Assembly: GCF_013185195.1 (NCBI RefSeq)
Contig: NZ_JAAZWC010000001.1
Span: 124,001-188,000, forward strand
Reading direction: 5' to 3'
Source of the DNA: Saccharibacillus qingshengii
GTDB taxonomy: Bacteria; Bacillota; Bacilli; Paenibacillales; Paenibacillaceae
DNA length: 64,000 nt
Shown: positions 17,299 to 25,444 of the stretch, one piece after another
Layout of the letters: every line of letters begins with the position of its first letter
How positions within the stretch are numbered: the first letter of the stretch is position 1
Notes under the pieces: model-generated
Databases searched by the model: none
The model's input: only the letters and a program-made list of their open reading frames with translations
What the model was told of the DNA's origin: nothing
Made by a program: the position numbers and the translations under genes

Positions 17299-20112
17299 TT
17301 AGGGTTTGCCGTTCAATTAGCTGTTCTTCGGTATCCCGGTTGGCCATACACTCATATCAAAAGCATCCCAGATTCGGTCATACAATATATATCGAAACAG
17401 ATTGGTGCTAGTCCATCCTCGCTTGGTCATTATCCTCAAAGGGAAAATACACTTTGGGATCATTTGAAAGAAATTCGAAGTGAATACGACTTTGTAACTT
17501 TTACCCTGAGTGAATATCGAATGACATTTAAGTACCTTCATCAATTAGCTTTGGAAAATGGTGATCCCATTCATCTACTGCATGAATGCATAGATTTTCT
17601 AAGAAAAAACAAAATTATACTGCCTGCTATCACTACACTTGAAAGAATGGTGTGGGAAGCAAGGGCGATGGCTGAAAAGAAGCTATTTAATACAGTTAGT
17701 AAATCTCTTACAAATGAGCAAAAAGAAAAGCTTGAAGAGATTATTACTTCGCAGCATCCATCTGAATCTAATAAAACGATATTGGGTTGGTTAAAGGAAC
17801 CACCGGGTCATCCTTCACCCGAAACATTTCTAAAAGTAATAGAACGACTCGAATATATACGAGGAATGGAATTGGAAACGGTACAAATTAGTCATTTGCA
17901 CCGCAACCGCCTGTTGCAGCTGTCTCGCTTAGGTTCAAGATACGAGCCGTATGCATTCCGTGACTTTCAAGAAAATAAACGTTATTCGATATTAACCGTC
18001 TATTTATTACAACTTACTCAGGAGCTAACGGATAAAGCGTTTGAAATTCATGATAGGCAAATACTTAGTTTGTTATCAAAAGGTCGTAAGGCTCAAGAGG
18101 AAATCCAGAAACAAAATGGTAAAAAGCTAAATGAGAAAGTTATACACTTTACGAACATCGGACAAGCATTAATTAAAGCAAAAGAGGAAAAATTAGATGT
18201 TTTTAAGGTTTTAGAATCGGTTATTGAATGGAATACCTTTGTCTCTTCAGTAGAAGAGGCTCAGGAGCTTGCACGTCCTGCCGACTATGATTATTTGGAC
18301 TTACTGCAAAAACGGTTTTATTCACTAAGAAAATATACGCCAACGCTATTAAGAGTATTGGAATTTCATTCTACAAAAGCAAATGAGCCACTTTTACAGG
18401 CTGTTGAGATTATCCGAGGAATGAACGAATCCGGAAAGCGAAAAGTGCCTGACGACTCACCTGTGGATTTTATTTCAAAACGATGGAAAAAGCATTTATA
18501 CGAGGATGATGGTACAACAATTAATCGTCATTACTATGAAATGGCTGTTTTAACAGAACTTCGGGAGCATGTTCGGGCAGGAGATGTTTCCATTGTGGGC
18601 AGCAGACAATATAGGGATTTTGAGGAATATTTGTTTTCGGAAGATACATGGAATCAATCGAAGGGGAATACGAGATTATCAGTTAGTTTATCATTTGAAG
18701 ATTATATAACAGAGAGAACTAGAAGCCTTAATGAAAGGTTAAAGTGGTTAGCTGCCAATTTCAACAAGCTAGATGGAGTTTCTCTTGAAAAAGGAAAACT
18801 GTCACTTGCACGCTTAGAAAAAGATGTTCCAGAAGAAGCAAAAAAATTTAGCGCAAGCCTCTATCAGATACTACCAAGAATAAAGTTAACTGATTTACTC
18901 ATGGATGTGGCTCATATAACAGGATTTCATGAGCAATTCACTCATGCTTCCAATAATCGAAAACCAGATAAGGAAGAAACAATCATTATCATGGCTGCCC
19001 TTTTAGGAATGGGTATGAATATTGGCTTGAGCAAGATGGCCGAGGCCACACCCGGACTTACATATAAGCAACTAGCCAATGTATCTCAATGGCGTATGTA
19101 TGAAGATGCAATGAATAAAGCCCAAGCCATATTAGTAAATTTCCATCATAAATTACAGTTGTCCTCCAATTGGGGCGACGGTACAACATCCTCATCAGAT
19201 GGTATGAGAATGCAGCTAGGTGTTTCATCACTTCATGCAGATGCAAACCCACATTACGGGACTGGAAAAGGAGCCACCATCTACCGTTTTACTAGTGATC
19301 AATTCTCTTCTTACTACACAAAGATTATTCATACAAATTCAAGGGATGCGATTCATGTTTTGGATGGATTGTTGCACCATGAGACGGATCTAAATATAGA
19401 AGAGCATTATACAGACACGGCCGGTTACACAGACCAAATATTCGGACTGACTCATTTATTAGGATTTAAATTTGCTCCTAGAATAAGAGATTTATCAGAC
19501 TCAAAATTATTTACAATAGATAAAGCAAGTGAATATCCAAAATTAGAAGCCATTTTACGTGGACAAATAAATACAAAGGTCATTAAAGAAAATTATGAGG
19601 ATGTTTTGCGATTAGCTCATTCTATAAGAGAGGGAACAGTTTCAGCATCCCTTATTATGGGGAAACTAGGTTCCTATTCAAGACAAAACAGCTTGGCTTC
19701 GGCCTTACGTGAGATGGGCCGAATAGAAAAAACGATCTTTATTTTGAATTATATATCGGATGAATCATTAAGAAGAAAAATACAAAGAGGATTGAATAAA
19801 GGAGAAGCCATGAATGGATTAGCAAGAGCTATTTTCTTCGGAAAACAAGGTGAGCTTAGGGAACGGACTATACAACATCAATTGCAAAGGGCCAGTGCCT
19901 TAAACATAATCATTAATGCCATCAGTATATGGAATACCTTACACCTAACAAAAGCAGTTGAATATCAAAAACAGGCTAGTAGTTTTAATGAAGAATTATT
20001 GCACCATATGTCGCCTCTAGGTTGGGAACATATTAATTTGCTAGGAGAATACCATTTTAATTCCGAGAAAATGGTCTCGTTAGATTCTTTAAGACCATTG
20101 AAATTTTCTTAA
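17299..20112 (+). CDS. tnpA: Tn3-family transposase TnpA lacking the first part of its N-terminus
   Basis: This DDE-type transposase cuts and joins the ends of the element. Homology can be read from 17299 (LGFAVQLAVLRYPGWPY) without interruption to the stop at 20110-20112. The first 40 or so residues of normal Tn3 transposases (through the RRRxxHNR segment) are absent, and there is no ATG or GTG in this stretch. The first plausible start is TTG 17464, which gives 882 residues against the usual 960-1000. The catalytic residues are intact, numbered from TTG 17464: D579 (SSDGMRM), D651 (HYTDTAGYTDQIF) and E781 (LNKGEAMNGLARAIFF). Sequence joining the cargo begins exactly where homology stops, after the uspA hairpin. 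The gene may be inactive, or translated from a non-standard start. Confidence 0.88.
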   Translation, partial: LGFAVQLAVLRYPGWPYTHIKSIPDSVIQYISKQIGASPSSLGHYPQRENTLWDHLKEIRSEYDFVTFTLSEYRMTFKYLHQLALENGDPIHLLHECIDFLRKNKIILPAITTLERMVWEARAMAEKKLFNTVSKSLTNEQKEKLEEIITSQHPSESNKTILGWLKEPPGHPSPETFLKVIERLEYIRGMELETVQISHLHRNRLLQLSRLGSRYEPYAFRDFQENKRYSILTVYLLQLTQELTDKAFEIHDRQILSLLSKGRKAQEEIQKQNGKKLNEKVIHFTNIGQALIKAKEEKLDVFKVLESVIEWNTFVSSVEEAQELARPADYDYLDLLQKRFYSLRKYTPTLLRVLEFHSTKANEPLLQAVEIIRGMNESGKRKVPDDSPVDFISKRWKKHLYEDDGTTINRHYYEMAVLTELREHVRAGDVSIVGSRQYRDFEEYLFSEDTWNQSKGNTRLSVSLSFEDYITERTRSLNERLKWLAANFNKLDGVSLEKGKLSLARLEKDVPEEAKKFSASLYQILPRIKLTDLLMDVAHITGFHEQFTHASNNRKPDKEETIIIMAALLGMGMNIGLSKMAEATPGLTYKQLANVSQWRMYEDAMNKAQAILVNFHHKLQLSSNWGDGTTSSSDGMRMQLGVSSLHADANPHYGTGKGATIYRFTSDQFSSYYTKIIHTNSRDAIHVLDGLLHHETDLNIEEHYTDTAGYTDQIFGLTHLLGFKFAPRIRDLSDSKLFTIDKASEYPKLEAILRGQINTKVIKENYEDVLRLAHSIREGTVSASLIMGKLGSYSRQNSLASALREMGRIEKTIFILNYISDESLRRKIQRGLNKGEAMNGLARAIFFGKQGELRERTIQHQLQRASALNIIINAISIWNTLHLTKAVEYQKQASSFNEELLHHMSPLGWEHINLLGEYHFNSEKMVSLDSLRPLKFS

Positions 20113-20148
20113 CGTTGTTAAAAATGGGGGAATCGTCTCGAAAATGTG

Positions 20149-20186
20149 CTTAGCGTTGTAAATCCGCATTTTCCTGACGCTACCCC
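20149..20186. repeat. Tn3-family terminal inverted repeat, right
   Basis: The repeat is a perfect 38-bp inverted copy of 14580-14617. The mirrored subterminal motif CGTTGTTAAAAAT lies at 20113-20125, ending 61 bases from the outer edge and starting right after the tnpA stop codon. Confidence 0.95.
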
Positions 20187-20191
20187 TATTT
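20187..20191. repeat. target site duplication, right copy
   Basis: TATTT is identical to 14575-14579 and directly abuts the right inverted repeat. Confidence 0.9.
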
Positions 20192-20231
20192 AGAGAGCAT
20201 CTGGTCTTCTTGAACCAAAGGAGGAAATATT

Positions 20232-22235
20232 ATGGGTTCCAGCAGTTATCGAAGTTCGTATCAATCCTACTTAACCCGTCAGGGCGTCGAAGCCGACAAG
20301 ATGAACGTCATCTTGATCGTCAACGCTGCCGAGGGCTTGCAAAAATACATGAAGCGCAGCAATATGCAGACCGTCTTCAACAAACTGTCTCCGCTGACGT
20401 TCGCCGGACCGGTCAAGGTTGTGGCACAGTCGGACGGTTTCTTTTACCGGCTGCCGCCGTTTACGCATGAGAATACGCATACTTACCTCAAAGACGAGAT
20501 CTATGGCAAAGATCCGCTTCGCGGCGAGCGGATCGACCTGTTTTCCAAACTGTTTACGACGAGCGAACTGACGCATATTATCTGGTTCACGGACGAGGAA
20601 GTGACGCCTTACCTGAATCCGATCGCCTCGATGAATGCCCCGCATCTGTTCTGGAACTTCATCTCGATCAAAGGCTATCCGCTGCGCTGCACGCAGAAGA
20701 CGCCGAAGAACATCACGCTGACGCATGCCCCGAAGATTTCGAGCTTGGCGACGTCGGTCCTCTACCGCAAGATTTTCAACAAGTTTACCCAGTACATCAA
20801 CAAAACGGACCTGCCGATGAGCGGGCGGGTGCGCGTGATTCGGACCGAAGACCGCTCGGACTCCCAAAGCGTCGTCAAAGGCTCCAAAACGCCGGTTGGG
20901 CACAGCAACCTGAAGGTGGGCATCGGCTGGAAAACGTCGGAAGGCGAATGTTTGACGGCAGGGATGCTGCTGGCCAACAATCGCCTTCCGGATGCGGAGA
21001 GCATCGCCTTTTTCGGGAACAAGTCGACGGTCGGGGTGACCCATGTGGACGGACGCGAGCTGCCGACGGAAGACATGGAAGTGTATACGGTCAATCTGGC
21101 GGCGCTCGGACAGGCGGGACTCGACAAAATCCTGTTCACACTCGTGATGCCAAATGGCGCTCCGGAAGAGCTGTATATTCGCGTTATGACGTACGACAAC
21201 CGGGAAATGCTGCGCTACGATATCGAGATGGAGAACGGTTCGGTCAATACGGCTCTGGAACTGGGGGCACTCTATGCCTACAAAGAGGAATGGCGCTTCA
21301 ACGCGATCGGCGACGGCTATGAGGCGGGCATGCAGCAGGTGGCGCAGAGCTACGGCATCCCTGATCTGACGACGACGTACTCCTTTACCCCGGAAGTCCT
21401 GGAAGAGATCGCGCTCGACGGGCGTACGTTCGAATACCATATGCAGGATCTGTTTACCAAACTCGGCTATGAAGTCGAAGTGCCGACGAGCGATCCGTAT
21501 GCGCCGGACTACGGAGTGGATCTCATTCTGGTCAAAGGCGGAACCCGGACAGCCGTACAGCTCAAATGTTTCAGCAATGTTGTGCCGGTGAGGGCGATCC
21601 AGGAAGTGTACGCGGGCGCGAATATGTACGACTGTCAGAGCTACATGGTCGTGGCGACAAGCTATTTCAGCCGTGCGGCGCTGCAGATGGCGGAGCAGCT
21701 CGGCGTGGAAGTATGGGACAAGACGCAGCTGGACAAGACGGAAGAGCGGTTGCGTTCACGTATTGGCGTCTCGCCCGAGAAAGTGCTTACGCTCAAGCTG
21801 TCCAAGCTTAATTCGGAAGACGAAGTGGACATCGACCTGTCGGCCTTCCTCGTGAACGAGCATGATGTATGTGCGGGCGAAGACGATTTTATTTTCTATA
21901 ATCAGGCGGAGCATCCGAGCGGCTGCGTACGGCTGATCAACGATAATCTGTGGGAAAAGCTGCTGCTGCTCGACCTGGCCAAGCTGCCGGCGCACTGTAC
22001 GCGGATCGTGATCGTCGGCTCGCTGGATACGTACAAGCGCAAAGTGGAACTGACGATCGACAACGAACTGGATCTGTATCATACGTTCGAGTATATGCCG
22101 AGCGCGGTATGCGACACCTTGGTCCTGGGCCAGTTCCGGAAGATCGACGGGGAATGGGCGTTCACGACGTCGGAGACGTTTTTCGCGGGCGGGTTGGAAG
22201 AAGCCTGCCGGGCTTACGGGTTGGAAGTGGGTTGA
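20232..22235 (+). CDS. degenerate vWA - TerD - Mrr-like nuclease - TerD fusion protein
   Basis: The protein has 667 residues and the ATG at 20232 follows AAAGGAGG. Four regions are readable. Residues 24-170 resemble the vWA domain of TerF (MNVILIVNAAEG, HIIWFTDEEV, LFWNFISIKG), but the MIDAS DxSxS has become N31-x-A33-x-G35. Residues about 225-390 are a TerD domain (LKVGIGWKTSEGE, then LGALYAYKEEWRFNAIGDGY). Residues about 393-510 are an Mrr-like restriction endonuclease domain with E401, D430 and Q443-x-K445. Residues about 515-667 are a second TerD domain (VDIDLSAFLV, DDFIFYNQ, GEWAFTTSETFFAGGLEEACRAYG). TerD domains act in calcium- and metal-linked stress and phage-defence systems, so a DNA-processing stress or defence effector is inferred. 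No other ter genes are near. A Tn3 element lies 45 bp upstream. Confidence 0.85.
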   Translation: MGSSSYRSSYQSYLTRQGVEADKMNVILIVNAAEGLQKYMKRSNMQTVFNKLSPLTFAGPVKVVAQSDGFFYRLPPFTHENTHTYLKDEIYGKDPLRGERIDLFSKLFTTSELTHIIWFTDEEVTPYLNPIASMNAPHLFWNFISIKGYPLRCTQKTPKNITLTHAPKISSLATSVLYRKIFNKFTQYINKTDLPMSGRVRVIRTEDRSDSQSVVKGSKTPVGHSNLKVGIGWKTSEGECLTAGMLLANNRLPDAESIAFFGNKSTVGVTHVDGRELPTEDMEVYTVNLAALGQAGLDKILFTLVMPNGAPEELYIRVMTYDNREMLRYDIEMENGSVNTALELGALYAYKEEWRFNAIGDGYEAGMQQVAQSYGIPDLTTTYSFTPEVLEEIALDGRTFEYHMQDLFTKLGYEVEVPTSDPYAPDYGVDLILVKGGTRTAVQLKCFSNVVPVRAIQEVYAGANMYDCQSYMVVATSYFSRAALQMAEQLGVEVWDKTQLDKTEERLRSRIGVSPEKVLTLKLSKLNSEDEVDIDLSAFLVNEHDVCAGEDDFIFYNQAEHPSGCVRLINDNLWEKLLLLDLAKLPAHCTRIVIVGSLDTYKRKVELTIDNELDLYHTFEYMPSAVCDTLVLGQFRKIDGEWAFTTSETFFAGGLEEACRAYGLEVG

Positions 22236-22246
22236 CGTTCTGTTGT

Positions 22247-22822
22247 TTATTTCACTTGCAGATTCCGTTCCAGCAGAGAGCCGACCCGTTGAGCCATAAT
22301 GGCAGGGGGGAGAGGCTTTCCTTGTTCAAACCACCATTCGACGATGCCTACAATCGCAGCTCCCAAAAACTGAATATCGACCTCATCCGGATCAGCCGTC
22401 TTCGGATGGGGTTTTCCCGGATTCTGCACATCGGTATTTTTTAATTCCTGCAGAAAAAAATCAAGCAGTCGACTTCGGAAAAAAGAGCTCCCTTTATTCG
22501 TGAGCATAGCGGAGAAAAACAGGGCACGATTTTCAAAATACTGAAACCACGCTAATCCCATCTCCTGGTAGTCGGCGTCTTTTTCGGACGAATCGCAGAG
22601 CTGACGCATCTCCTGCATCTGTTCGTCGATAAGCTGATCCAAAAGGTCGAACTTATCCATGTAGTGGAGATAGAACGTTCTTCGACCTACGTCCGCTTTA
22701 TCGGAAATGTCCTGTATCGTAATTTGATCGAATTTTTTGACCGTGATTAGTTCAACGAGTGCTTTTTTGATCGCTTCCTGCGATTTGCGCCTTCTTCGAT
22801 CGGTGTTCATCCTGGTGTTCAT
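22247..22822 (-). CDS. TetR/AcrR family regulator
   Basis: The protein has 191 residues. Residues 12-58 form the TetR helix-turn-helix (AIKKALVELITVKKFDQITIQDISDKADVGRRTFYLHY), and a helical domain containing IVGIVEWWFEQGKPLPP follows. It is clearly paralogous to the TetR protein at 24868-25425, sharing ITIQDISD, YLHYxDKFDLLD and VGIVEWW. It is divergent from the Rossmann-fold reductase at 23041 and very probably represses that gene. A TGCAC-GATT-GTGCA palindrome in the intergenic region is the best operator candidate. The effector is unknown. Confidence 0.88.
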   Translation of the reverse strand: MNTRMNTDRRRRKSQEAIKKALVELITVKKFDQITIQDISDKADVGRRTFYLHYMDKFDLLDQLIDEQMQEMRQLCDSSEKDADYQEMGLAWFQYFENRALFFSAMLTNKGSSFFRSRLLDFFLQELKNTDVQNPGKPHPKTADPDEVDIQFLGAAIVGIVEWWFEQGKPLPPAIMAQRVGSLLERNLQVK

Positions 22823-22909
22823 CCTATAGAAACCTCCCGTTTTGTTCGAAAATCATGCACAATGACAGTCGATGTGTGAATGAATGCACGAAAGCGGTTC
22901 TTTTGATCA

Positions 22910-22971
22910 TTGCCGATTTTCCGCGTTTCCCTACAATTATACCTAACGGCTTCTTATTGCACGATTGTGCA
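22910..22971 (+). promoter_or_regulatory. promoter and palindrome upstream of the Rossmann-fold reductase
   Basis: TTGCCG (22910-22915), 16 bases and TACAAT (22932-22937) form a promoter. The palindrome TGCAC-GATT-GTGCA at 22958-22971 lies just downstream of it. Its half-site recurs as TGCACAAT at 22856-22863, near the divergent TetR start. Confidence 0.5.
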
Positions 22972-23040
22972 TTTGAGCACGATAGGTGTAGAGATCCGAA
23001 CCGGGCCAAAAAGGAGCGGTTATCGAAAGGGGAATAGTCG

Positions 23041-23724
23041 ATGAAAATCGCGGTAATCGGAGCAACGGGGGAAACCGGGCGCAAAGTAGTCGAGCGGCTG
23101 CTTGAACTGAACTATGAAGTTGTGGCGGTAGCCCGGCGGCCGGCGAACATACCCGCCAAGCAAGGGCTCCGGATTCGGCAGGCGGATGTGTATGATAAGG
23201 CCAGCTTGGCGGAAGCGGTTGCGGGTACCGATACGGTGATCAGCTGCATCGGACCAAGCGGTCGTTCAGCAGGCGCCGGCCGTTCCAAAGGAGTGCTGGA
23301 CATAATGGCGGCAAACTTCTCACCGGGTACGGTGATGTCGGAAGGGATACCTAATCTTCTTGAGGCCTGCCGGCTTGCCGGCGTCCATCGCCTTGTGATG
23401 CAGAGCGGAATCGGTCTGAGCGATGGCAAAGAGCTCGCTGCTCTGGATCGGTGCATGATCGGTCTGAATCGGCGCGTCTTCTCCAAAGCGATTAAGGATA
23501 AAGCGGCTGCCGAATATGCGGTGCAGGGAAGCGGCCTGGAATGGGTGATCGTACGACCGGCCGGGCTGAGTAAATCCCCAGCCACGCGAGATTACACGGC
23601 AGGCCCGTTGGCGCGTATCGCTCCGTTTCGTCCCTTGTCGTTCGCAGACTGTGCCGACTGCCTGGTGCGGGCTGCAGGGAGTGAACCGACCTGGATTGGA
23701 AAGGTTGTGAACGTGGGACAGTGA
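23041..23724 (+). CDS. NAD(P)-binding protein, NmrA/SDR-like atypical short-chain reductase
   Basis: The 227-residue Rossmann-fold protein has the nucleotide-binding motif GATGETG at residues 8-14 (MKIAVIGATGETG), the form found in NmrA-like and biliverdin-reductase-like atypical SDR proteins. RR at residues 32-33 after the second strand suggests NADP(H) preference. It has VHRLVMQSGIG in the position of the catalytic strand but no YxxxK triad. It may be a quinone or flavin-linked reductase or a redox sensor; the substrate is unknown. ATG 23041 follows AAAGGGG. The divergent TetR gene indicates inducible control. Confidence 0.85.
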   Translation: MKIAVIGATGETGRKVVERLLELNYEVVAVARRPANIPAKQGLRIRQADVYDKASLAEAVAGTDTVISCIGPSGRSAGAGRSKGVLDIMAANFSPGTVMSEGIPNLLEACRLAGVHRLVMQSGIGLSDGKELAALDRCMIGLNRRVFSKAIKDKAAAEYAVQGSGLEWVIVRPAGLSKSPATRDYTAGPLARIAPFRPLSFADCADCLVRAAGSEPTWIGKVVNVGQ

Positions 23725-24131
23725 TTTTTCGGGATCCGAATAGTTCCAATCAAAAGAGTTTGGAAGGCTCAATCGGCTGACTAGACTCTTTTTTTGTTTT
23801 TCACATTTATCCATGCTTATTGGAGATTTTACCGAAGGCTATAAATCAATTAAGTCATAATTATTTATGTATAGAGTAATGAATTTTGGAGATAAATGAT
23901 GGCAATAGAAGAAGAATGAGTGGTGAAAAGCTCTGTTTATACATATGTACAAAATACTGATTTTGTGAAGAACTATATAAAGAAATAAGCAGCTCCATGA
24001 TCCGGCTGCTTAGATTTCGTAAAAGTAATTTCTGTCCAATAAAAACAACTTGAACGGCTTTGAGTCGATTCGTACCGCCCAAGTTATTTCAATCTGATCT
24101 TAGGATCGATTTCGTCATTCAATCTTCCGGA
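23725..24131. other. 407-bp gene-free, AT-rich stretch
   Basis: A weak hairpin (AAAGAGT...ACTCTTTTTTT, about 23754-23797) probably ends transcription of the upstream reductase gene. Beyond 23800 the sequence is AT-rich, unlike the flanks. The one 70-codon open frame there (minus strand, 23861-24082) has no good ribosome site and no recognisable product. I see no RNA gene or repeat. Confidence 0.6.
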
Positions 24132-24668
24132 TTATTCAACCTGCGACCAAATGACTTGTACATTTCCTGTACCCAGAGCGTCTGCCAGATCCGAAGGATT
24201 TTCTACACGACCAAGCGGTACGTAACCTCCATACGAATTAGAAAATGTTTGGTAAAACAGCACCAGCGTGTTTCTCGACCAGCCCATGATATCACCTGTA
24301 CGAATTGTTGCCGGACTCTCGGTTGCTTGGGCCGGAAGATCATGGGCCAGATCGTAATACTTTTCGGTTCCGTGATGCTCCTTCATCCGGATCGTCAGAG
24401 GAAACTGGGCAATCAAGGCTTGAGACGCTTCATTATTGTACAATGCGGCGGTAAAAGTACGTCCGCCTGCTTCAATCTGAACGGGAATCATCTCGCTCTC
24501 CTCCATTTCCTGATCGGTTGCAGTTCGGTCTGTAACCGGGACAACCGTACGGACGCTTGACCCGGTCGCCGGTTCCGTATTGGTGGGCTCTTCCCAATCT
24601 ACTGAGCTGCAGGCAGCTAATGAAAGGGCGAGAACAAGCACTCCCAACAAGTTCAGTATTTTAAACAT
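24132..24668 (-). CDS. cyclophilin-like domain lipoprotein
   Basis: The 178-residue exported lipoprotein starts at ATG 24668, six bases after GGGGGAG. A signal peptide is followed by the lipobox LSLAAC, with Cys near residue 20 as the lipid anchor. A Thr/Glu-rich linker comes next. The C-terminal 120 residues (IPVQIEAGGRTFTAALYNNEASQALIAQFPLTI and GDIMGWSRNTLVLFYQTFSNSYGGYVPLGRVENPSDL) match the small cyclophilin-like domain of bacterial secreted proteins. That fold is shared with peptidyl-prolyl isomerases, but the active-site arginine pattern is not evident. Its function is unknown. Divergent from it lies the TetR gene. Confidence 0.8.
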   Translation of the reverse strand: MFKILNLLGVLVLALSLAACSSVDWEEPTNTEPATGSSVRTVVPVTDRTATDQEMEESEMIPVQIEAGGRTFTAALYNNEASQALIAQFPLTIRMKEHHGTEKYYDLAHDLPAQATESPATIRTGDIMGWSRNTLVLFYQTFSNSYGGYVPLGRVENPSDLADALGTGNVQVIWSQVE

Positions 24669-24742
24669 GTGGTTCTCCCCCAATCAGATAAAGTCCGTGA
24701 AGCCAATCGACTGCGGACCTGTTGACTCTCTGTTGTACGATA

Positions 24743-24770
24743 TTGATCGTTTAGACGACATATGTATAAT
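24743..24770 (+). promoter_or_regulatory. promoter of the TetR gene at 24868
   Basis: TTGATC (24743-24748), 16 bases, then a perfect TATAAT (24765-24770). A small TCGT-TTAG-ACGA inverted repeat lies in the spacer. Confidence 0.6.
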
Positions 24771-24867
24771 AATAGATGCAGCCGACCCATATACAATCGT
24801 TAAAATCCTTTCTTTTGTCGATTAGTTGACGGATAGGGCTGAAATGACGATTAACGAAGGAAGTTTG

Positions 24868-25425
24868 GTGACTCTAACCATGGCCAAAATAGACAGACGC
24901 ATCTTGAAATCCCAAGCCGCAATCAAACAAGCGGTTATCGAATTGATGTCCGAGAAGAATTTCGATGCCATTACGATCCAGGATATTTCCGATCGGGCCA
25001 ATGTCCACCGGGCTACCATCTATCTGCATTACACGGACAAGTTCGATCTGTTGGACAAACTTATCGAAGAACATATCCAGAACATGAAAGAAATCAACCA
25101 ATACGCCTGCGATCTCGAATGGGACGAAGCCAATCAGGTTTATTTCGAATATTTTGAGCGCCATTATCTTTTCTTTTCGACGATGCTCGCAAGCAAAGGG
25201 GCTCCCGCATTCCGTGCCCGTTTTCTTGAATTTCTCGTTGAAGAATACCAGAGCGAATTAAACATGGACGACTCAAGAAACCGGGAATTGGACAAAACCG
25301 TTATGAGTTCTTTTATGGGGAGCGCCTTCGTAGGTATTGTGGAATGGTGGATTCTGAACGAAATGCCGCACCCTCCTTCCGTCATGGCGAAGCAGGTCGG
25401 AGTGCTGCTTGAAAGAATCGCGTAA
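24868..25425 (+). CDS. TetR/AcrR family regulator, paralogue of the one at 22247
   Basis: I prefer GTG 24868 (GAAGGA six bases upstream) over ATG 24880 and over TTG 24826, giving about 185 residues. The helix-turn-helix reads AIKQAVIELMSEKNFDAITIQDISDRANVHRATIYLHYTDKFDLLD, and the C-terminal part contains FVGIVEWWILNEMPHPP. Similarity to the TetR protein at 22247-22822 is strong along the whole length, so the two arose by duplication. The target is not obvious: the divergent lipoprotein gene or self-regulation are the simplest options. A GC-rich hairpin follows at 25445-25488. Confidence 0.85.
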   Translation: MTLTMAKIDRRILKSQAAIKQAVIELMSEKNFDAITIQDISDRANVHRATIYLHYTDKFDLLDKLIEEHIQNMKEINQYACDLEWDEANQVYFEYFERHYLFFSTMLASKGAPAFRARFLEFLVEEYQSELNMDDSRNRELDKTVMSSFMGSAFVGIVEWWILNEMPHPPSVMAKQVGVLLERIA

Positions 25426-25444
25426 CGTATATATCTGCGCAAAA

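Larger units (their letters stand above)
14580..20186. mobile_element. Tn3-family transposon with sulfur-exporter/UspA cargo
   Basis: The 5,607-bp element is bounded by perfect 38-bp inverted repeats starting GGGGTAGCGTCAGG and ending CTAAG at the inner side, the GGGG...TAAG form of Tn3-family ends. A 5-bp target duplication, TATTT, flanks it at 14575-14579 and 20187-20191. The interior is clearly richer in A+T than the surrounding chromosome. It carries, in order, a LysR regulator (minus strand), a YeiH-type exporter, a UspA protein and a Tn3 transposase. No serine or tyrosine recombinase gene for cointegrate resolution is visible, and no res site is recognised. The intact target duplication shows that the element arrived as one unit. 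Confidence 0.95.

Noticed and set aside
23861..24082. 73-codon minus-strand open frame in the AT-rich gap
   Set aside because: It has no ribosome site, no recognisable domain and an AT-driven composition.
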